This document shows positions 8,160 to 17,019 of a stretch of 42,506 nucleotides of DNA, one piece after another. A program made the translations under genes and the position numbers. The notes under the pieces were generated by a model. It was not told the origin of the DNA and did not search any database. It worked only from the letters and a program-made list of their open reading frames with translations. The DNA is from an uncultured Sterolibacterium sp. (GTDB lineage Bacteria; Pseudomonadota; Gammaproteobacteria; Burkholderiales; Rhodocyclaceae), in the NCBI GenBank assembly GCA_903930535.1, contig CAIYYX010000119.1:1-42506 (forward strand), in the 5' to 3' direction. How positions within the stretch are numbered: position 1 is the stretch's first letter; each line of letters opens with the position of its first letter.

Positions 8160-8177
8160 GTCGGGCTAAAGCCCGAC
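8160..8177. repeat. Short palindromic repeat GTCGGGC-TAAA-GCCCGAC
   Basis: A perfect 7-base stem with a TAAA loop lies between the SDR and the TAXI gene. The same arms are found in the larger hairpin at 315-357, so it looks like a dispersed intergenic repeat. Imperfect inverted copies of TAGTAGTCA flank it at roughly 8129 and 8217. The remaining bases between 8023 and 8282 show only a possible TACAAT -10 box near 8248. Confidence 0.5.
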
Positions 8178-8282
8178 CTACAAGAGGCTGCTACGGTTGC
8201 CTCCATCAATTCTTCGATGACTACTTACTAGTCATTTCCCGTCAGGTTACAATGATTCTCTGCAGCTAAACGGGAGACAAAC

Positions 8283-9251
8283 GTGCGTTGGCAAAACTTC
8301 TTGATGCTCGTGATCACGCTGTCATCCATGCTCGCCCAGGCTCAGGTCGTCGGTCTGGCGACCAATCCGCAGGGTTCTGCCTATTATTCGGTCGGCGCAG
8401 CGGTCGCCGGGGTCATGCAGAAGAAAGCCAACCTGACCACCCGGGTCATGCCCATGTCGGGCTCCTCGGCTTATGCGCCGCTCGTCAATCGCGGCGAGAT
8501 CGAGTTCGGCCTGTTGAACGCGGTTGATGTCATGAATGCCTTCGAGGGCAGCGATAGCTTCAAGGGGCGCAAGCATTCCGACTTGCGTCTCGCCGGAGTG
8601 ATATTCACCGTGCCCATCGGCATCGTCGTACCCAACGACTCGCCGGCCAAATCGATGAAGGATCTCAAGGGCATGCGCATGCCCAGCCAGTACACCTCGC
8701 AGGTGACGCTGCTGCACGCCCAGGACGCGGCATTGGCCACGGGCGGCGTGTCCACCGCCGACATGAAGCCCGTGCCGATCTCCGACTTTACCCGGGGCCT
8801 GGCAGCGTTGGGTGAAGGCAAGGTCGATGCCGCGCTGTCTTGCCTGGGCTGCGCCGCCGCCCAGGAGGCCCATGTCGCCCTCGCCGCGCATGGCGGCCTG
8901 CGGTTTCTGCCCCTGCTCGACACGCCCGAAGCCGTGGCGGCCATGCGCAAGGTTTTCCCCAGCGGCTACCTGCAGATGTTCCAACCCTCGAGCGCCTCCA
9001 CGGGTGTCATCGTGCCGACCAATCTGATGGTCTATAGCACTTTTCTCGCCACCAGCACGCACGTGTCAGACGACGCGGTCTACAAAGCCCTCAAGGCGAT
9101 ATATCAGAACAAGGAAGAACTGGCGGCGACCGCGGTACCGCTGAAGAGTTTCGACCCGGCCATGATGGCCGAGGCCAGTCCCGTCCCCTATCACCCTGGA
9201 GCACAGAAGTTCTACAGGGAAATCGGGCAGTGGCCCCCGAAGAGCCGTTAG
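8283..9251 (+). CDS. TAXI-family TRAP transporter solute-binding protein
   Basis: A 322-residue periplasmic receptor paralogous to the one at 359-1333, with the same opening (VVGLAT, YYSVGA, GVMQKKAN, TTRV, PMSG, NRGE) and the same C-terminal segment (PVPYHPGAQKFYREIGQWPPK). The signal peptide ends near AQAQ. The start is GTG at 8283, supported by GGGAG seven bases upstream. No TRAP permease genes are near it. Two diverged copies within 8 kb around a UbiD decarboxylase suggest receptors for related carboxylates, perhaps sharing a permease encoded elsewhere. This is inference. Confidence 0.87.
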   Translation: MRWQNFLMLVITLSSMLAQAQVVGLATNPQGSAYYSVGAAVAGVMQKKANLTTRVMPMSGSSAYAPLVNRGEIEFGLLNAVDVMNAFEGSDSFKGRKHSDLRLAGVIFTVPIGIVVPNDSPAKSMKDLKGMRMPSQYTSQVTLLHAQDAALATGGVSTADMKPVPISDFTRGLAALGEGKVDAALSCLGCAAAQEAHVALAAHGGLRFLPLLDTPEAVAAMRKVFPSGYLQMFQPSSASTGVIVPTNLMVYSTFLATSTHVSDDAVYKALKAIYQNKEELAATAVPLKSFDPAMMAEASPVPYHPGAQKFYREIGQWPPKSR

Positions 9252-9288
9252 GGTCAAATCACATAAGCGCACACCAAGGACTTCCGCA

Positions 9289-10020
9289 ATGGGGTGCAGC
9301 CAGCGGATGATTAAAGCACTCGTTTTCGATATTTTCGGCACCCTGGTGGATTGGCGAACATCCATTGCCAGAGAGTCTGAAATCCTTCTTTCGCCCCTGG
9401 GTATCGCGGTCGATTGGCTTGCGTTTGCCGATGCCTGGCGGCAGCAATATCAACCGGCCATGGAGAAGGTAAGGACGGGACACATGCCGTATACCAAGCT
9501 TGATGTCCTCCACCGGAGAAATCTCGACATCATTCTGTCCGACTTCGCAATCGATCATGTTGACGAGACGACCCGCCGCGAGCTGAATTACGCCTGGCAC
9601 AGACTCGATGCATGGCCCGATGTCCGCCCTGGCCTGCAAGCGCTCAAGGCCAAGTATCTTCTCGCCCCTTGCTCGAACGGAAACATTTCCCTCATGGTCA
9701 ATCTGGCCAGACGGAATGGATTCCCATGGGATGCGATTCTGGGAGCCGAAGTGGCGCACGATTACAAGCCCAAACCGATTGTCTATCTCTCTGCCGCGTC
9801 TGCCCTGGATCTTGCGCCTGAACAGACCATGATGGTCGCAGCACACTCTTCGGATCTTGCCGCCGCCGCCGCGGCCGGATTAAGAACCGCTTTCGTCGCG
9901 CGTCCCGATGAGAACGGGCCGGGCCAGGGTGAAGCAGAACCGAGCGTAGCCGTCGATGTATCGGCTTCAAGTATTCTCGAGCTCTCGCGGATCATGAATC
10001 ATCCGGATCTGACCGCCTAG
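9289..10020 (+). CDS. HAD-superfamily type II haloacid dehalogenase
   Basis: A 243-residue HAD hydrolase resembling L-2-haloacid dehalogenases. Motif I VFDIFGTLVDW carries the nucleophilic Asp, motif II is CSNG, motif III the Lys in YKPKP, and motif IV the acidic residue in MMVAAHSSDL. The ASALDLAPEQ segment between motifs III and IV is also typical of the family. Family enzymes convert 2-haloacids to 2-hydroxyacids, which would suit the alpha-hydroxyacid dehydrogenase nearby, but many homologues have other substrates. ATG at 9289 is supported by AAGGA eight bases upstream; an internal ATG at 9307 is possible. It is convergent with the MFS gene. Confidence 0.83.
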   Translation: MGCSQRMIKALVFDIFGTLVDWRTSIARESEILLSPLGIAVDWLAFADAWRQQYQPAMEKVRTGHMPYTKLDVLHRRNLDIILSDFAIDHVDETTRRELNYAWHRLDAWPDVRPGLQALKAKYLLAPCSNGNISLMVNLARRNGFPWDAILGAEVAHDYKPKPIVYLSAASALDLAPEQTMMVAAHSSDLAAAAAAGLRTAFVARPDENGPGQGEAEPSVAVDVSASSILELSRIMNHPDLTA

Positions 10021-10027
10021 TACCTCA

Positions 10028-10079
10028 AGGGCACAAGCACCTCACAGGCACAAGTGCCCTGGGTTGCCCCTTGGGCAAC
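10028..10079. terminator. Double hairpin between convergent genes
   Basis: Two stems occur between the stops of the dehalogenase and MFS genes: AGGGCAC (10028-10034) with GTGCCCT (10054-10060), and GTTGCCC (10063-10069) with GGGCAAC (10073-10079, loop CTT). No T-run follows, so termination is inferred from position and pairing only. Confidence 0.45.
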
Positions 10080-10100
10080 TACGGGTACTAGCAGCCATGT

Positions 10101-11285
10101 TCACGGGTTCTTCTGCCGCACGCGCAAAGCCTGGGAGAGACCCAGACCGATCAGTGGCAGGGCGACTGCCGCCGCGACAAAAAGCCAGCGCGGGCTCGCG
10201 CTATCGACGACGACCGCCGACAACGCCACGCCGACCGACTGACCAAGGAATAATGAAGCGGCAAAGGTCGACATGGCCGTTCCCCGAAAAGTCGGCGCCA
10301 TCTGCGTGGCATTGGTCTGCAGCGTATTGTGCAGCATGTAGAAGCCCAGGCCGGCCATCAGAATTGTCGGAACCACCCAGGGCCATGAAGGCACGACAAC
10401 CAACAGCATGAATGCCAGGCCGAGCAGGAGTCCTCCGCCTGAAGAAAGCCCACGCTCTCCGAATCCGGCGACGAGTCGCTTGGCCAGGATGGCGTAGAGG
10501 AATCCGCCCATTCCATACACCGCAAGAATGGCGCCGGTCGCGGAGAGAGGCAGTGCGAATTCGGTGTGCAGATAATAGGGAATGAAGGCAGTAGCGCCAT
10601 AGACTGCCATGCCCTCCAGGAACACCGCGGCGAGAACCACCTGGGCCGAGCGGATCTTCAGCAGGTCGAGGGTCTGCCTGACAAAATGCTTGCCGGTTGC
10701 AGAGCCGGCATGGCCGTCGATGGAAGGATTGCGTCTGAGCTCCGCGAACAGCAGCGCTGCAACGGTGAGATAGAGGCAAAGCAGGGATCCGAACGCCCAG
10801 CGCCATCCCAGCGTGTCGGCGAAAATCCCGGCGATCAGTTGTCCGCCGACCATGCCGAGTATCTGTCCGGTCAGGTAGCGTGCCAATACCGTCTGACGCT
10901 GTTCATAGGCGACGTTATCCCCTATCCAGGCCATGGATAGGGGCATGATCGCCGCCGCGGTGGCGCCGGTCAGCACCCTGAATATGACCAGCCAGGTGAA
11001 GTCGGACGCCAGGGTCGCACCCAGGCAACCGGCCGAACCGCCCAGCGTTGCCCAGGCGATCACCCGGAATTTTCCATAGCGGTCGCCGAGCGGGCCGTAG
11101 AGCAGTTGCAGCAGACCATAGGCGATGGCAAAGGCCGATATCACCTGCGCTGCCTTGCCCGCCGTGATGCTGAAGAACCTGGCCAGTTCGGGCAGCAGCG
11201 GATCGCACACCCTGATCGAGGCGGCGCTGGCGAAAGTGGCGAGCGTGAGCAGAGTAATCGCCCTTTGCGCGGAAGCCGCATTCAT
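10101..11285 (-). CDS. MFS efflux-type transporter
   Basis: A 394-residue membrane protein of the major facilitator superfamily with about twelve hydrophobic segments and the cytoplasmic-loop motif GPLGDRYGKFRV after TM2. It resembles Bcr/YnfM-type drug exporters. It begins four bases after the stop of the RND gene, so it is the last gene of the response-regulator/kinase/MFP/RND/MFS row. This order parallels E. coli mdtABCD-baeSR, where mdtD is also an MFS protein of unclear function. The start ATG 11285 is chosen because longer starts run back into the RND coding sequence. Confidence 0.88.
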   Translation of the reverse strand: MNAASAQRAITLLTLATFASAASIRVCDPLLPELARFFSITAGKAAQVISAFAIAYGLLQLLYGPLGDRYGKFRVIAWATLGGSAGCLGATLASDFTWLVIFRVLTGATAAAIMPLSMAWIGDNVAYEQRQTVLARYLTGQILGMVGGQLIAGIFADTLGWRWAFGSLLCLYLTVAALLFAELRRNPSIDGHAGSATGKHFVRQTLDLLKIRSAQVVLAAVFLEGMAVYGATAFIPYYLHTEFALPLSATGAILAVYGMGGFLYAILAKRLVAGFGERGLSSGGGLLLGLAFMLLVVVPSWPWVVPTILMAGLGFYMLHNTLQTNATQMAPTFRGTAMSTFAASLFLGQSVGVALSAVVVDSASPRWLFVAAAVALPLIGLGLSQALRVRQKNP

Positions 11286-11289
11286 GCGC

Positions 11290-14200
11290 TTAGCCTGAAG
11301 TACTGTGCGCAGCCATTTCGCTTTCAGAGTCAGGGACGGGCGAGCCTCGCCCCGACAGACGATCCATGGCGACATAGACCACCGGCGTCAGATAGAGGGT
11401 GAGAAACTGTGACAGCAACAGACCGCCCACCACCGCCATCCCGAGGCCGCGCCTGACCTCGGCGCCGGCGCCCAGACCCAGGGCGATGGGCAGTGTTCCG
11501 ACCAGTGCCGCCATGGTGGTCATCATGATCGGCCGGAAGCGGATCTGGCATGCCTGGAATATCGCCTCGCCGGCCGCGAGGCCGCCGTGACGCTGCCGTT
11601 CCAGGGCGAAGTCGATCATCATGATGGCGTTTTTCTTGACGATGCCCACCAGCATGATGACGCCGACGAAGGCATAGAGGTTCAGATCGAAACCGAAAAG
11701 CAGCAGGGTCAGGAGCGCGCCCATGCCGGCCGAAGGCAGGCCGGAGAGAATGGTCAGAGGATGAATGAAGCTCTCGTAGAGTATGCCCAGGACGATGTAG
11801 ACGACCAGGATGGCGATCAAGAGCAGCATGCCCAGCCCCTTCAGCGAAGCCTGGAAGGCCTGGGCCGTACCCTGCAGGCTGGTGGCCAGTGAAACCGGCG
11901 GCCGCAGTTCCTGTTCGAGTTCCTTGATGCGCCCCACCGCCTCTCCCAGGGAAACCCCGGGCGTGAGGTTGAAGGAGATGGTCACCGAGGGCAGTTGCCC
12001 CAGATGATTCACCGTCAGGGCCTGGGTCTTGCGCGTGACCCTGGCGACGGTGTCCAGGGGGATGAGCTTGCCGCCGCTGGCGCGGACATAAATGCGCGAG
12101 AGGGTTGCCGGATTGGACTGATACTCGGGCAGCAATTCAAGAATCACCTGGTACTGGTTGGTTGAGGCATAGATGGTGGAGATCTGCCGCGAACTGAAAG
12201 CGCTTTGCAAGGCGTCCTCCACCTGGGCGAAGGTCAGACCCAGGGTCGCGAGTTTGTCGCGGTCGACATCCAACTCCAGCACCGGACTCTGATTGTTGAG
12301 GTTGCTGTTCACATCGACGAAACCGGGAAGCTGGCGGATGCGGGCAAGCAGGGTATCGTTCCACTGATAGAGTTCAGCGAGGTCCGTGTCCTGTATCGTG
12401 TATTGGTACTGGGCGGAGGTGTTCTGGCCGCCGATGCGGATGGGCGGCGGGTTCTGCAGAAAGACCTTGATGCCCGGAACCGCCGAGAGCTTCGGCCGCA
12501 GTTGCTGGATGATCTGGTCGGGATTGAGGCTGCGTTCCGCCCGCGGTTTCAGGCGGATGAACATGGTGCCCGTGCTGGCCGTCGGGCGCGCGCCGCCTGC
12601 GCCCACCGTGGACATGAAGGAAGCGACGTTGGGATCCTTGGCCAAGATTTCCGCCACCTGCCGCTGGTGCTGAACCATGGAGGCGAAGGAGGAATCCTGT
12701 GCGCCCTCGGTGAAGATGAGAATCTGTCCGGTGTCGCCGCTGGGCAGGAAGTCCTTGGGCACGACGGAAAAGAGCACGCCGGTCACGGCCAGGGTGGCCA
12801 CGAAGCTCGACAGTATCAGCTTGGGTCTGGCCATGGCCCAGGCGAGGCTGCTGGAATAACCGGCCAAGAGTGCTTCGAAGAAACGCTCGAAGGCGCGATA
12901 GACCTTGTTGTGCTGCTCCGTTTCGACATGCTTCAGATAGCGGCTGCAGAGCATGGGCGTCAAGGTCAGGGAAACGAAACCCGACACCAGAATGGCGGCA
13001 CAGATGGTGACCGCGAATTCGTGCAGCAGGCGACCGACGATGCCGCCCATGAACAGCACGGGAATGAACACCGCGATCAGGGAGATGGTCATGGAAAGAA
13101 TGGTGAAGCCGATCTCCTTCGCTCCCTTCACCGCCGCCTGGAAGGGCTCCTCTCCTGCTTCCACGTGGCGCATGATGTTTTCCAGCATGACGATGGCGTC
13201 ATCGACGACAAAGCCCACCGAGAGCGTCAGGGCGAGAAGGGAAAGATTGTCCAGGCTATAGCCCAGGACGTTCATGACGGCGAAGGTGCCTATCACGGAA
13301 ATGGGCAGAGCCAGGCTGGGAATGATGGTGGCGTAGATGTTGCGCAAAAACAGCAGGATCACCAGAATCACCAGGAAACCCGCCAGAATCAAGGTGAATT
13401 GCACGTCCTCGATGGAGTCGCGGATGGAGATGCTGCGATCGTAGAGCACGTTCATTTCGATGGCAGCAGGCAGCTTGGCGGCGAAGACGGGCAGCACCTT
13501 CTTGATGGCATCCACCGTCTCCACGGTGTTCGCGCCGGGCTGTCGCTGGATGGCGAGAATAATGGCGCGACGGTCCACGAGCCAGGAGGCGACCTTGGCG
13601 TTCTCGATGCTGTCTATGGGCGTGGCCACCTCCTCCAGACGCACCGGTGCGCCGTTCTTCCAGGAAACGATGAGTGGGCGATAGGCGGCGGCGCTGGCCA
13701 AGCGGCCGTTGTCCTTGATGGCGAAGCTCTGGCTCGCCCCGTCTACGGAGCCCAAAGGCTGATTGACATTGCCTTGCTTGACCGCCTGCAGCAGTTCATC
13801 GATGCCTATGCCGCGGGAAGCCAATTGATCGGGATTGGCCTGCACCCGCACGGCGAACTTCTGGGCGCCGAAAACATTGACCAGCGCCACGCCAGGAAGA
13901 GTCGACAGGCGTTGGGCGAGGTCCGTCTCGGCATACTCGTCCACCACCGACAGGGGAAGCGTGGCAGAACTTAAGTTGATATAAAAGATGGCGGAGTCGG
14001 CAGGATTCACCTTGCGGAAGGAAGGCTGCGTCGGCATGTCCGGCGGCAGTTTGCGGGCAGCCGTCGCGATGGCCGACTGGACGTCCTGAGCCGCGGCGTC
14101 GATGTTGCGGTCGAGGGAAAACTGCAGGGTGATCGAGGTCAAGCCCTGGGCGCTGGTGGAGGTCACCGAGTCCAGGCCGGCGATGGTCGAGAACTGGCTC

Positions 14201-14403
14201 TCCAGCGGCGTGGCCACCGCCGCCGCCATAGTCTCCGGCGAGGCGCCGGGTAGTACGGCAGTCACCGAAATGGTGGGAAAGTCCACGCTGGGCAGTTCCG
14301 AGACCGGCAGTGAACGGTAGGCGATGACCCCGAAAATGAGAAAGGCCGCCATGAGCAGCGTGGTCATCACCGGCCGGCGGATGCAAACTTCAGATAGTTG
14401 CAT
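11290..14403 (-). CDS. RND efflux permease, MdtB/MdtC-like
   Basis: A 1037-residue HAE1-type inner-membrane pump. The N-terminal TM1 is followed by the SELPSVDFPTISVTAVLPGA segment typical of the MdtB/MdtC branch. TM4 carries GFVVDDAIVMLENI with the proton-relay Asp pair, and a second repeat begins around the YIVLGILYESF segment. It exports drugs, bile salts or other amphiphiles from the periplasm using the proton gradient, together with the membrane fusion protein encoded ten bases upstream and an outer-membrane channel that is not in this window. E. coli has two such pumps, MdtB and MdtC; here there is one. Confidence 0.93.
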   Translation of the reverse strand: MQLSEVCIRRPVMTTLLMAAFLIFGVIAYRSLPVSELPSVDFPTISVTAVLPGASPETMAAAVATPLESQFSTIAGLDSVTSTSAQGLTSITLQFSLDRNIDAAAQDVQSAIATAARKLPPDMPTQPSFRKVNPADSAIFYINLSSATLPLSVVDEYAETDLAQRLSTLPGVALVNVFGAQKFAVRVQANPDQLASRGIGIDELLQAVKQGNVNQPLGSVDGASQSFAIKDNGRLASAAAYRPLIVSWKNGAPVRLEEVATPIDSIENAKVASWLVDRRAIILAIQRQPGANTVETVDAIKKVLPVFAAKLPAAIEMNVLYDRSISIRDSIEDVQFTLILAGFLVILVILLFLRNIYATIIPSLALPISVIGTFAVMNVLGYSLDNLSLLALTLSVGFVVDDAIVMLENIMRHVEAGEEPFQAAVKGAKEIGFTILSMTISLIAVFIPVLFMGGIVGRLLHEFAVTICAAILVSGFVSLTLTPMLCSRYLKHVETEQHNKVYRAFERFFEALLAGYSSSLAWAMARPKLILSSFVATLAVTGVLFSVVPKDFLPSGDTGQILIFTEGAQDSSFASMVQHQRQVAEILAKDPNVASFMSTVGAGGARPTASTGTMFIRLKPRAERSLNPDQIIQQLRPKLSAVPGIKVFLQNPPPIRIGGQNTSAQYQYTIQDTDLAELYQWNDTLLARIRQLPGFVDVNSNLNNQSPVLELDVDRDKLATLGLTFAQVEDALQSAFSSRQISTIYASTNQYQVILELLPEYQSNPATLSRIYVRASGGKLIPLDTVARVTRKTQALTVNHLGQLPSVTISFNLTPGVSLGEAVGRIKELEQELRPPVSLATSLQGTAQAFQASLKGLGMLLLIAILVVYIVLGILYESFIHPLTILSGLPSAGMGALLTLLLFGFDLNLYAFVGVIMLVGIVKKNAIMMIDFALERQRHGGLAAGEAIFQACQIRFRPIMMTTMAALVGTLPIALGLGAGAEVRRGLGMAVVGGLLLSQFLTLYLTPVVYVAMDRLSGRGSPVPDSESEMAAHSTSG

Positions 14404-14412
14404 GACGTGCCC

Positions 14413-15588
14413 TCAGCGCGGCGTTGGGACTGCGGCCGGGGCCTTGCCGGACTCTGGAGCCTTGCCGGGCTCGTTGCCGGAAGCTTTGGCCTTGGGTTCC
14501 TTGACTTGCACCTTGACGCCCGGCGTCAGACGCAACTGGCCATCGGTGACCACCGTTTCGCCTTCCTGCAAGCCCTTGTCTATGACTGCCAATCCTTCAC
14601 GGGTAAACGACAGAACGATCTTGCGTGTCTCCGCCTTGCCGTCGCTCTTGACGACATAAACGAAATTGCCCTCTGGCCCCTGCTGCACGGCTTCGGTGGG
14701 AACAACCAGGGCATTGTTCACCCTATCCATGACCAGGCTGACTTTGACGAACTGGCCGGGGGTGAGTTTTTCTTCCTGGTTGGCCAGGACGGCCTTGATC
14801 TGTATGGTGCCGGTGGCGGCATCCACGGCGTTGTCGATAAACTTCGCCTCCCCTTCGAAGCGCGCTTGACCTTCGCCGGGCACGCTGACAGTGACCTTCA
14901 TCGCGCCGGCCTTCATGGCGGCCTTAAGCCGCGTCAGATGCTTCTCGGGCGCGGTGAAAGTGACATAGAGGGGACGGATACGATTAACCACCGCCAGGGA
15001 GGTATCGTTGAACTTCAATCCGGCGCCAGGAAAGACCAACTTGGCACCGACGATGCCGGAAAACGGCGCACGTATGTTTGTATAACCGAGTTGCAGCCGG
15101 GCCAGTTCCACCGCCGCCTTGTCGGCGCGCAGCGTCGCCTCGATGGCCGCCTCGCTGGTGCGCATGTCGGACACTTTTTCCTCGGAGACAAAACCGCGCG
15201 TCTTCAATGCCTGGTAACGCTCGACGTCGATATGCGCTTTCGCCAACTGCGCCTGGTCCCGCGCCAGATTGGCTTCCGCCTGCTGCAGGCGAGCTTTGAA
15301 GTCTCCGGCATCGAGGCGCACCAGCACATCGCCGGCCTGGACATGCTGGCCTTCGGTGAACAGAACTGCTTCCACCTGGCCATCGAGGCGGGACTTCAGG
15401 GTCACGGTTTCATAGGCCTCCGTCCGTCCCACGACCTCAAGCATCACAGGCATGTCACGGGTCGCCACCTGGGCCACAGCGACCGGCACCGGCGGCGGCA
15501 CACGCTTGACGGGTTCCTCTTTCCCATACTTGAACCAGTACGCGGCGCCCGCGGCGATGACGACAAGCAATAAAAACAGTTTTTTCAT
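14413..15588 (-). CDS. RND efflux membrane fusion protein (MdtA-like)
   Basis: A 391-residue periplasmic adaptor with an N-terminal membrane anchor (residues 4-18), a biotinyl-lipoyl half-motif pair (GQVEAVLFTEGQHVQAGDVLVRLD, then APFSGIVGAKLVFPGA) flanking a coiled-coil hairpin, a beta-barrel domain and a C-terminal Lys/Pro/Ala-rich tail of about 30 residues. It links the RND pump encoded ten bases downstream to an outer-membrane channel. An 80-base gap separates it from the kinase gene, which could hold a promoter; I see no clear boxes. Confidence 0.92.
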   Translation of the reverse strand: MKKLFLLLVVIAAGAAYWFKYGKEEPVKRVPPPVPVAVAQVATRDMPVMLEVVGRTEAYETVTLKSRLDGQVEAVLFTEGQHVQAGDVLVRLDAGDFKARLQQAEANLARDQAQLAKAHIDVERYQALKTRGFVSEEKVSDMRTSEAAIEATLRADKAAVELARLQLGYTNIRAPFSGIVGAKLVFPGAGLKFNDTSLAVVNRIRPLYVTFTAPEKHLTRLKAAMKAGAMKVTVSVPGEGQARFEGEAKFIDNAVDAATGTIQIKAVLANQEEKLTPGQFVKVSLVMDRVNNALVVPTEAVQQGPEGNFVYVVKSDGKAETRKIVLSFTREGLAVIDKGLQEGETVVTDGQLRLTPGVKVQVKEPKAKASGNEPGKAPESGKAPAAVPTPR

Positions 15589-15668
15589 CGTGTCCTAACC
15601 TGACAAAGTCTACAGCGTTGGCAATTGTCTCTTAAAACCTGAAAGATTTCACCCGCTAACTTCGGCCT

Positions 15669-17018
15669 CTAGGCACACGGCAATTGGAGCGTCGCGACCA
15701 AACCGCCATCGGGATGGTTGCCAAGCGTCAGCGTGCCGCCATGCTGAACAGCGATGTTTCTGGCAATGGTCAGGCCAATGCCCGTGCCGCCTGTGTCCCG
15801 GGAGCGCGAACCCTCGAGCCGGAAGAAAGCATCGAACACGGCCTCCAACCGGTCTTCGGGGATCCCCGGGCCGCCGTCGCGAACCTTGACGACCACGTCC
15901 TTGCCATCTCCGCTCGCGGTGATGCGGGCATATGCACCGTACTTGACTGCATTGTCGATCAGATTGGTGAGACAACGGCGCATGGCATTGGGCATGGTCA
16001 GGACAAAGGCTGCAGTAAGCCCTTCCACAGTCACGTCCTGCCCCGTCTCCACGGCGTCGGCGCAGACGCTATCGAGGATGGAGTCGAAATCCATGCGCTG
16101 CGTGACTTCCTTGGCGGTCATGCTGCGCGCGAGTTCGAGCCCGTCGCGAATCATGCCCTGCATCGCCGAAAGATCATCCACCAGCTTTGCGCGCAAGGCC
16201 TGATCAGTCACCTTCTCCAGACGCAAGCGCATGCGTGTGAGCGGCGTCTGCAGATCGTGGCTGATGGCCGCCAGCATTTGCGCGCGCTCCTTGATGTACT
16301 TGCGAATCTGCGCCTGCATGGCGTTGAAGGCACTGGCGGCGTGCCTGACCTCGGTCGGCCCGCGTTCAGGAAGAGGCGGATGCTCGATATCGCGTCCCAG
16401 GTCCGTGGCAGCTTCGGCAAGCCGCTGCAGCGGCTTGGAAGTCAGACTCGCAACCGCATAGGCGAGCAGGCAAAGACTCGCCAGGAAGAAAATGAAATAG
16501 CCCAACTGGCTCTTGGCGCGCAGCGAAAGAAATGGCTCGCCGAGCGTACGATCATTGCGTTGCAACTGCAGGACAATGCGCAAGGAGGTGTCGTCGCGCA
16601 AAGTGACCAGGGCTATGCGGCAGGAAGTCTGAACGTTAGTCGCGTCGCGCGCCGCCGCCTTGCAATCTTCGCCGCCGGCTTTCCAAGCCAATACTTGCCG
16701 GCCGGGGCCGAGTCGCTCATGCAGGGCTTCGGCAAACTCGGGATCTGCTTCCGCCATAGCCCCAATGCTGGAAATTTCGGCGGCGAGTCCATTGCGGCTG
16801 GCTGCATTGAGCACCTGCTGCCGCGTCTCCCGGGGAACCTCGTCGAGCATGCGTGTGAGCTGCTCCATCCGCTCTGCGGCGCGCATCACCCGCAACTGGG
16901 CGATGACCTCGCGCCGCTCGCCGTTGGCGAAGTAAAGGGTCAATGCGGCGGAGGCCAAGACGCCACCGACCAGCGTCACGAATACCCTGCCGAGCATGGA
17001 ATTGAAAAAGGCCCTCAC
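15669..17018 (-). CDS. Sensor histidine kinase, EnvZ/BaeS type
   Basis: A 449-residue two-component kinase with TM1 (about residues 10-30), a periplasmic domain of about 140 residues, TM2 (173-193), a HAMP region, the H-box AISHDLQTPLTRMR with phospho-acceptor His254, N-box NLIDNAVKYG, and G boxes DGGPGIP and GGTGIGL. It starts one base after the stop of its response regulator gene, so the two are coupled. The location upstream of an RND/MFS efflux cluster and opposite a Spy-like gene suggests that it senses envelope stress, like BaeS. The periplasmic domain contains a Cys pair (near residues 119 and 133) that might form a disulfide. Confidence 0.92.
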   Translation of the reverse strand: MRAFFNSMLGRVFVTLVGGVLASAALTLYFANGERREVIAQLRVMRAAERMEQLTRMLDEVPRETRQQVLNAASRNGLAAEISSIGAMAEADPEFAEALHERLGPGRQVLAWKAGGEDCKAAARDATNVQTSCRIALVTLRDDTSLRIVLQLQRNDRTLGEPFLSLRAKSQLGYFIFFLASLCLLAYAVASLTSKPLQRLAEAATDLGRDIEHPPLPERGPTEVRHAASAFNAMQAQIRKYIKERAQMLAAISHDLQTPLTRMRLRLEKVTDQALRAKLVDDLSAMQGMIRDGLELARSMTAKEVTQRMDFDSILDSVCADAVETGQDVTVEGLTAAFVLTMPNAMRRCLTNLIDNAVKYGAYARITASGDGKDVVVKVRDGGPGIPEDRLEAVFDAFFRLEGSRSRDTGGTGIGLTIARNIAVQHGGTLTLGNHPDGGLVATLQLPCA

Positions 17019-17019
17019 T

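Noticed and set aside
12205-13974. 589-codon open frame on the plus strand
   Set aside because: It is antisense to the RND pump gene, very rich in Gly/His/Gln/Asp as expected for a shadow frame in GC-rich DNA, and shows no known domain.
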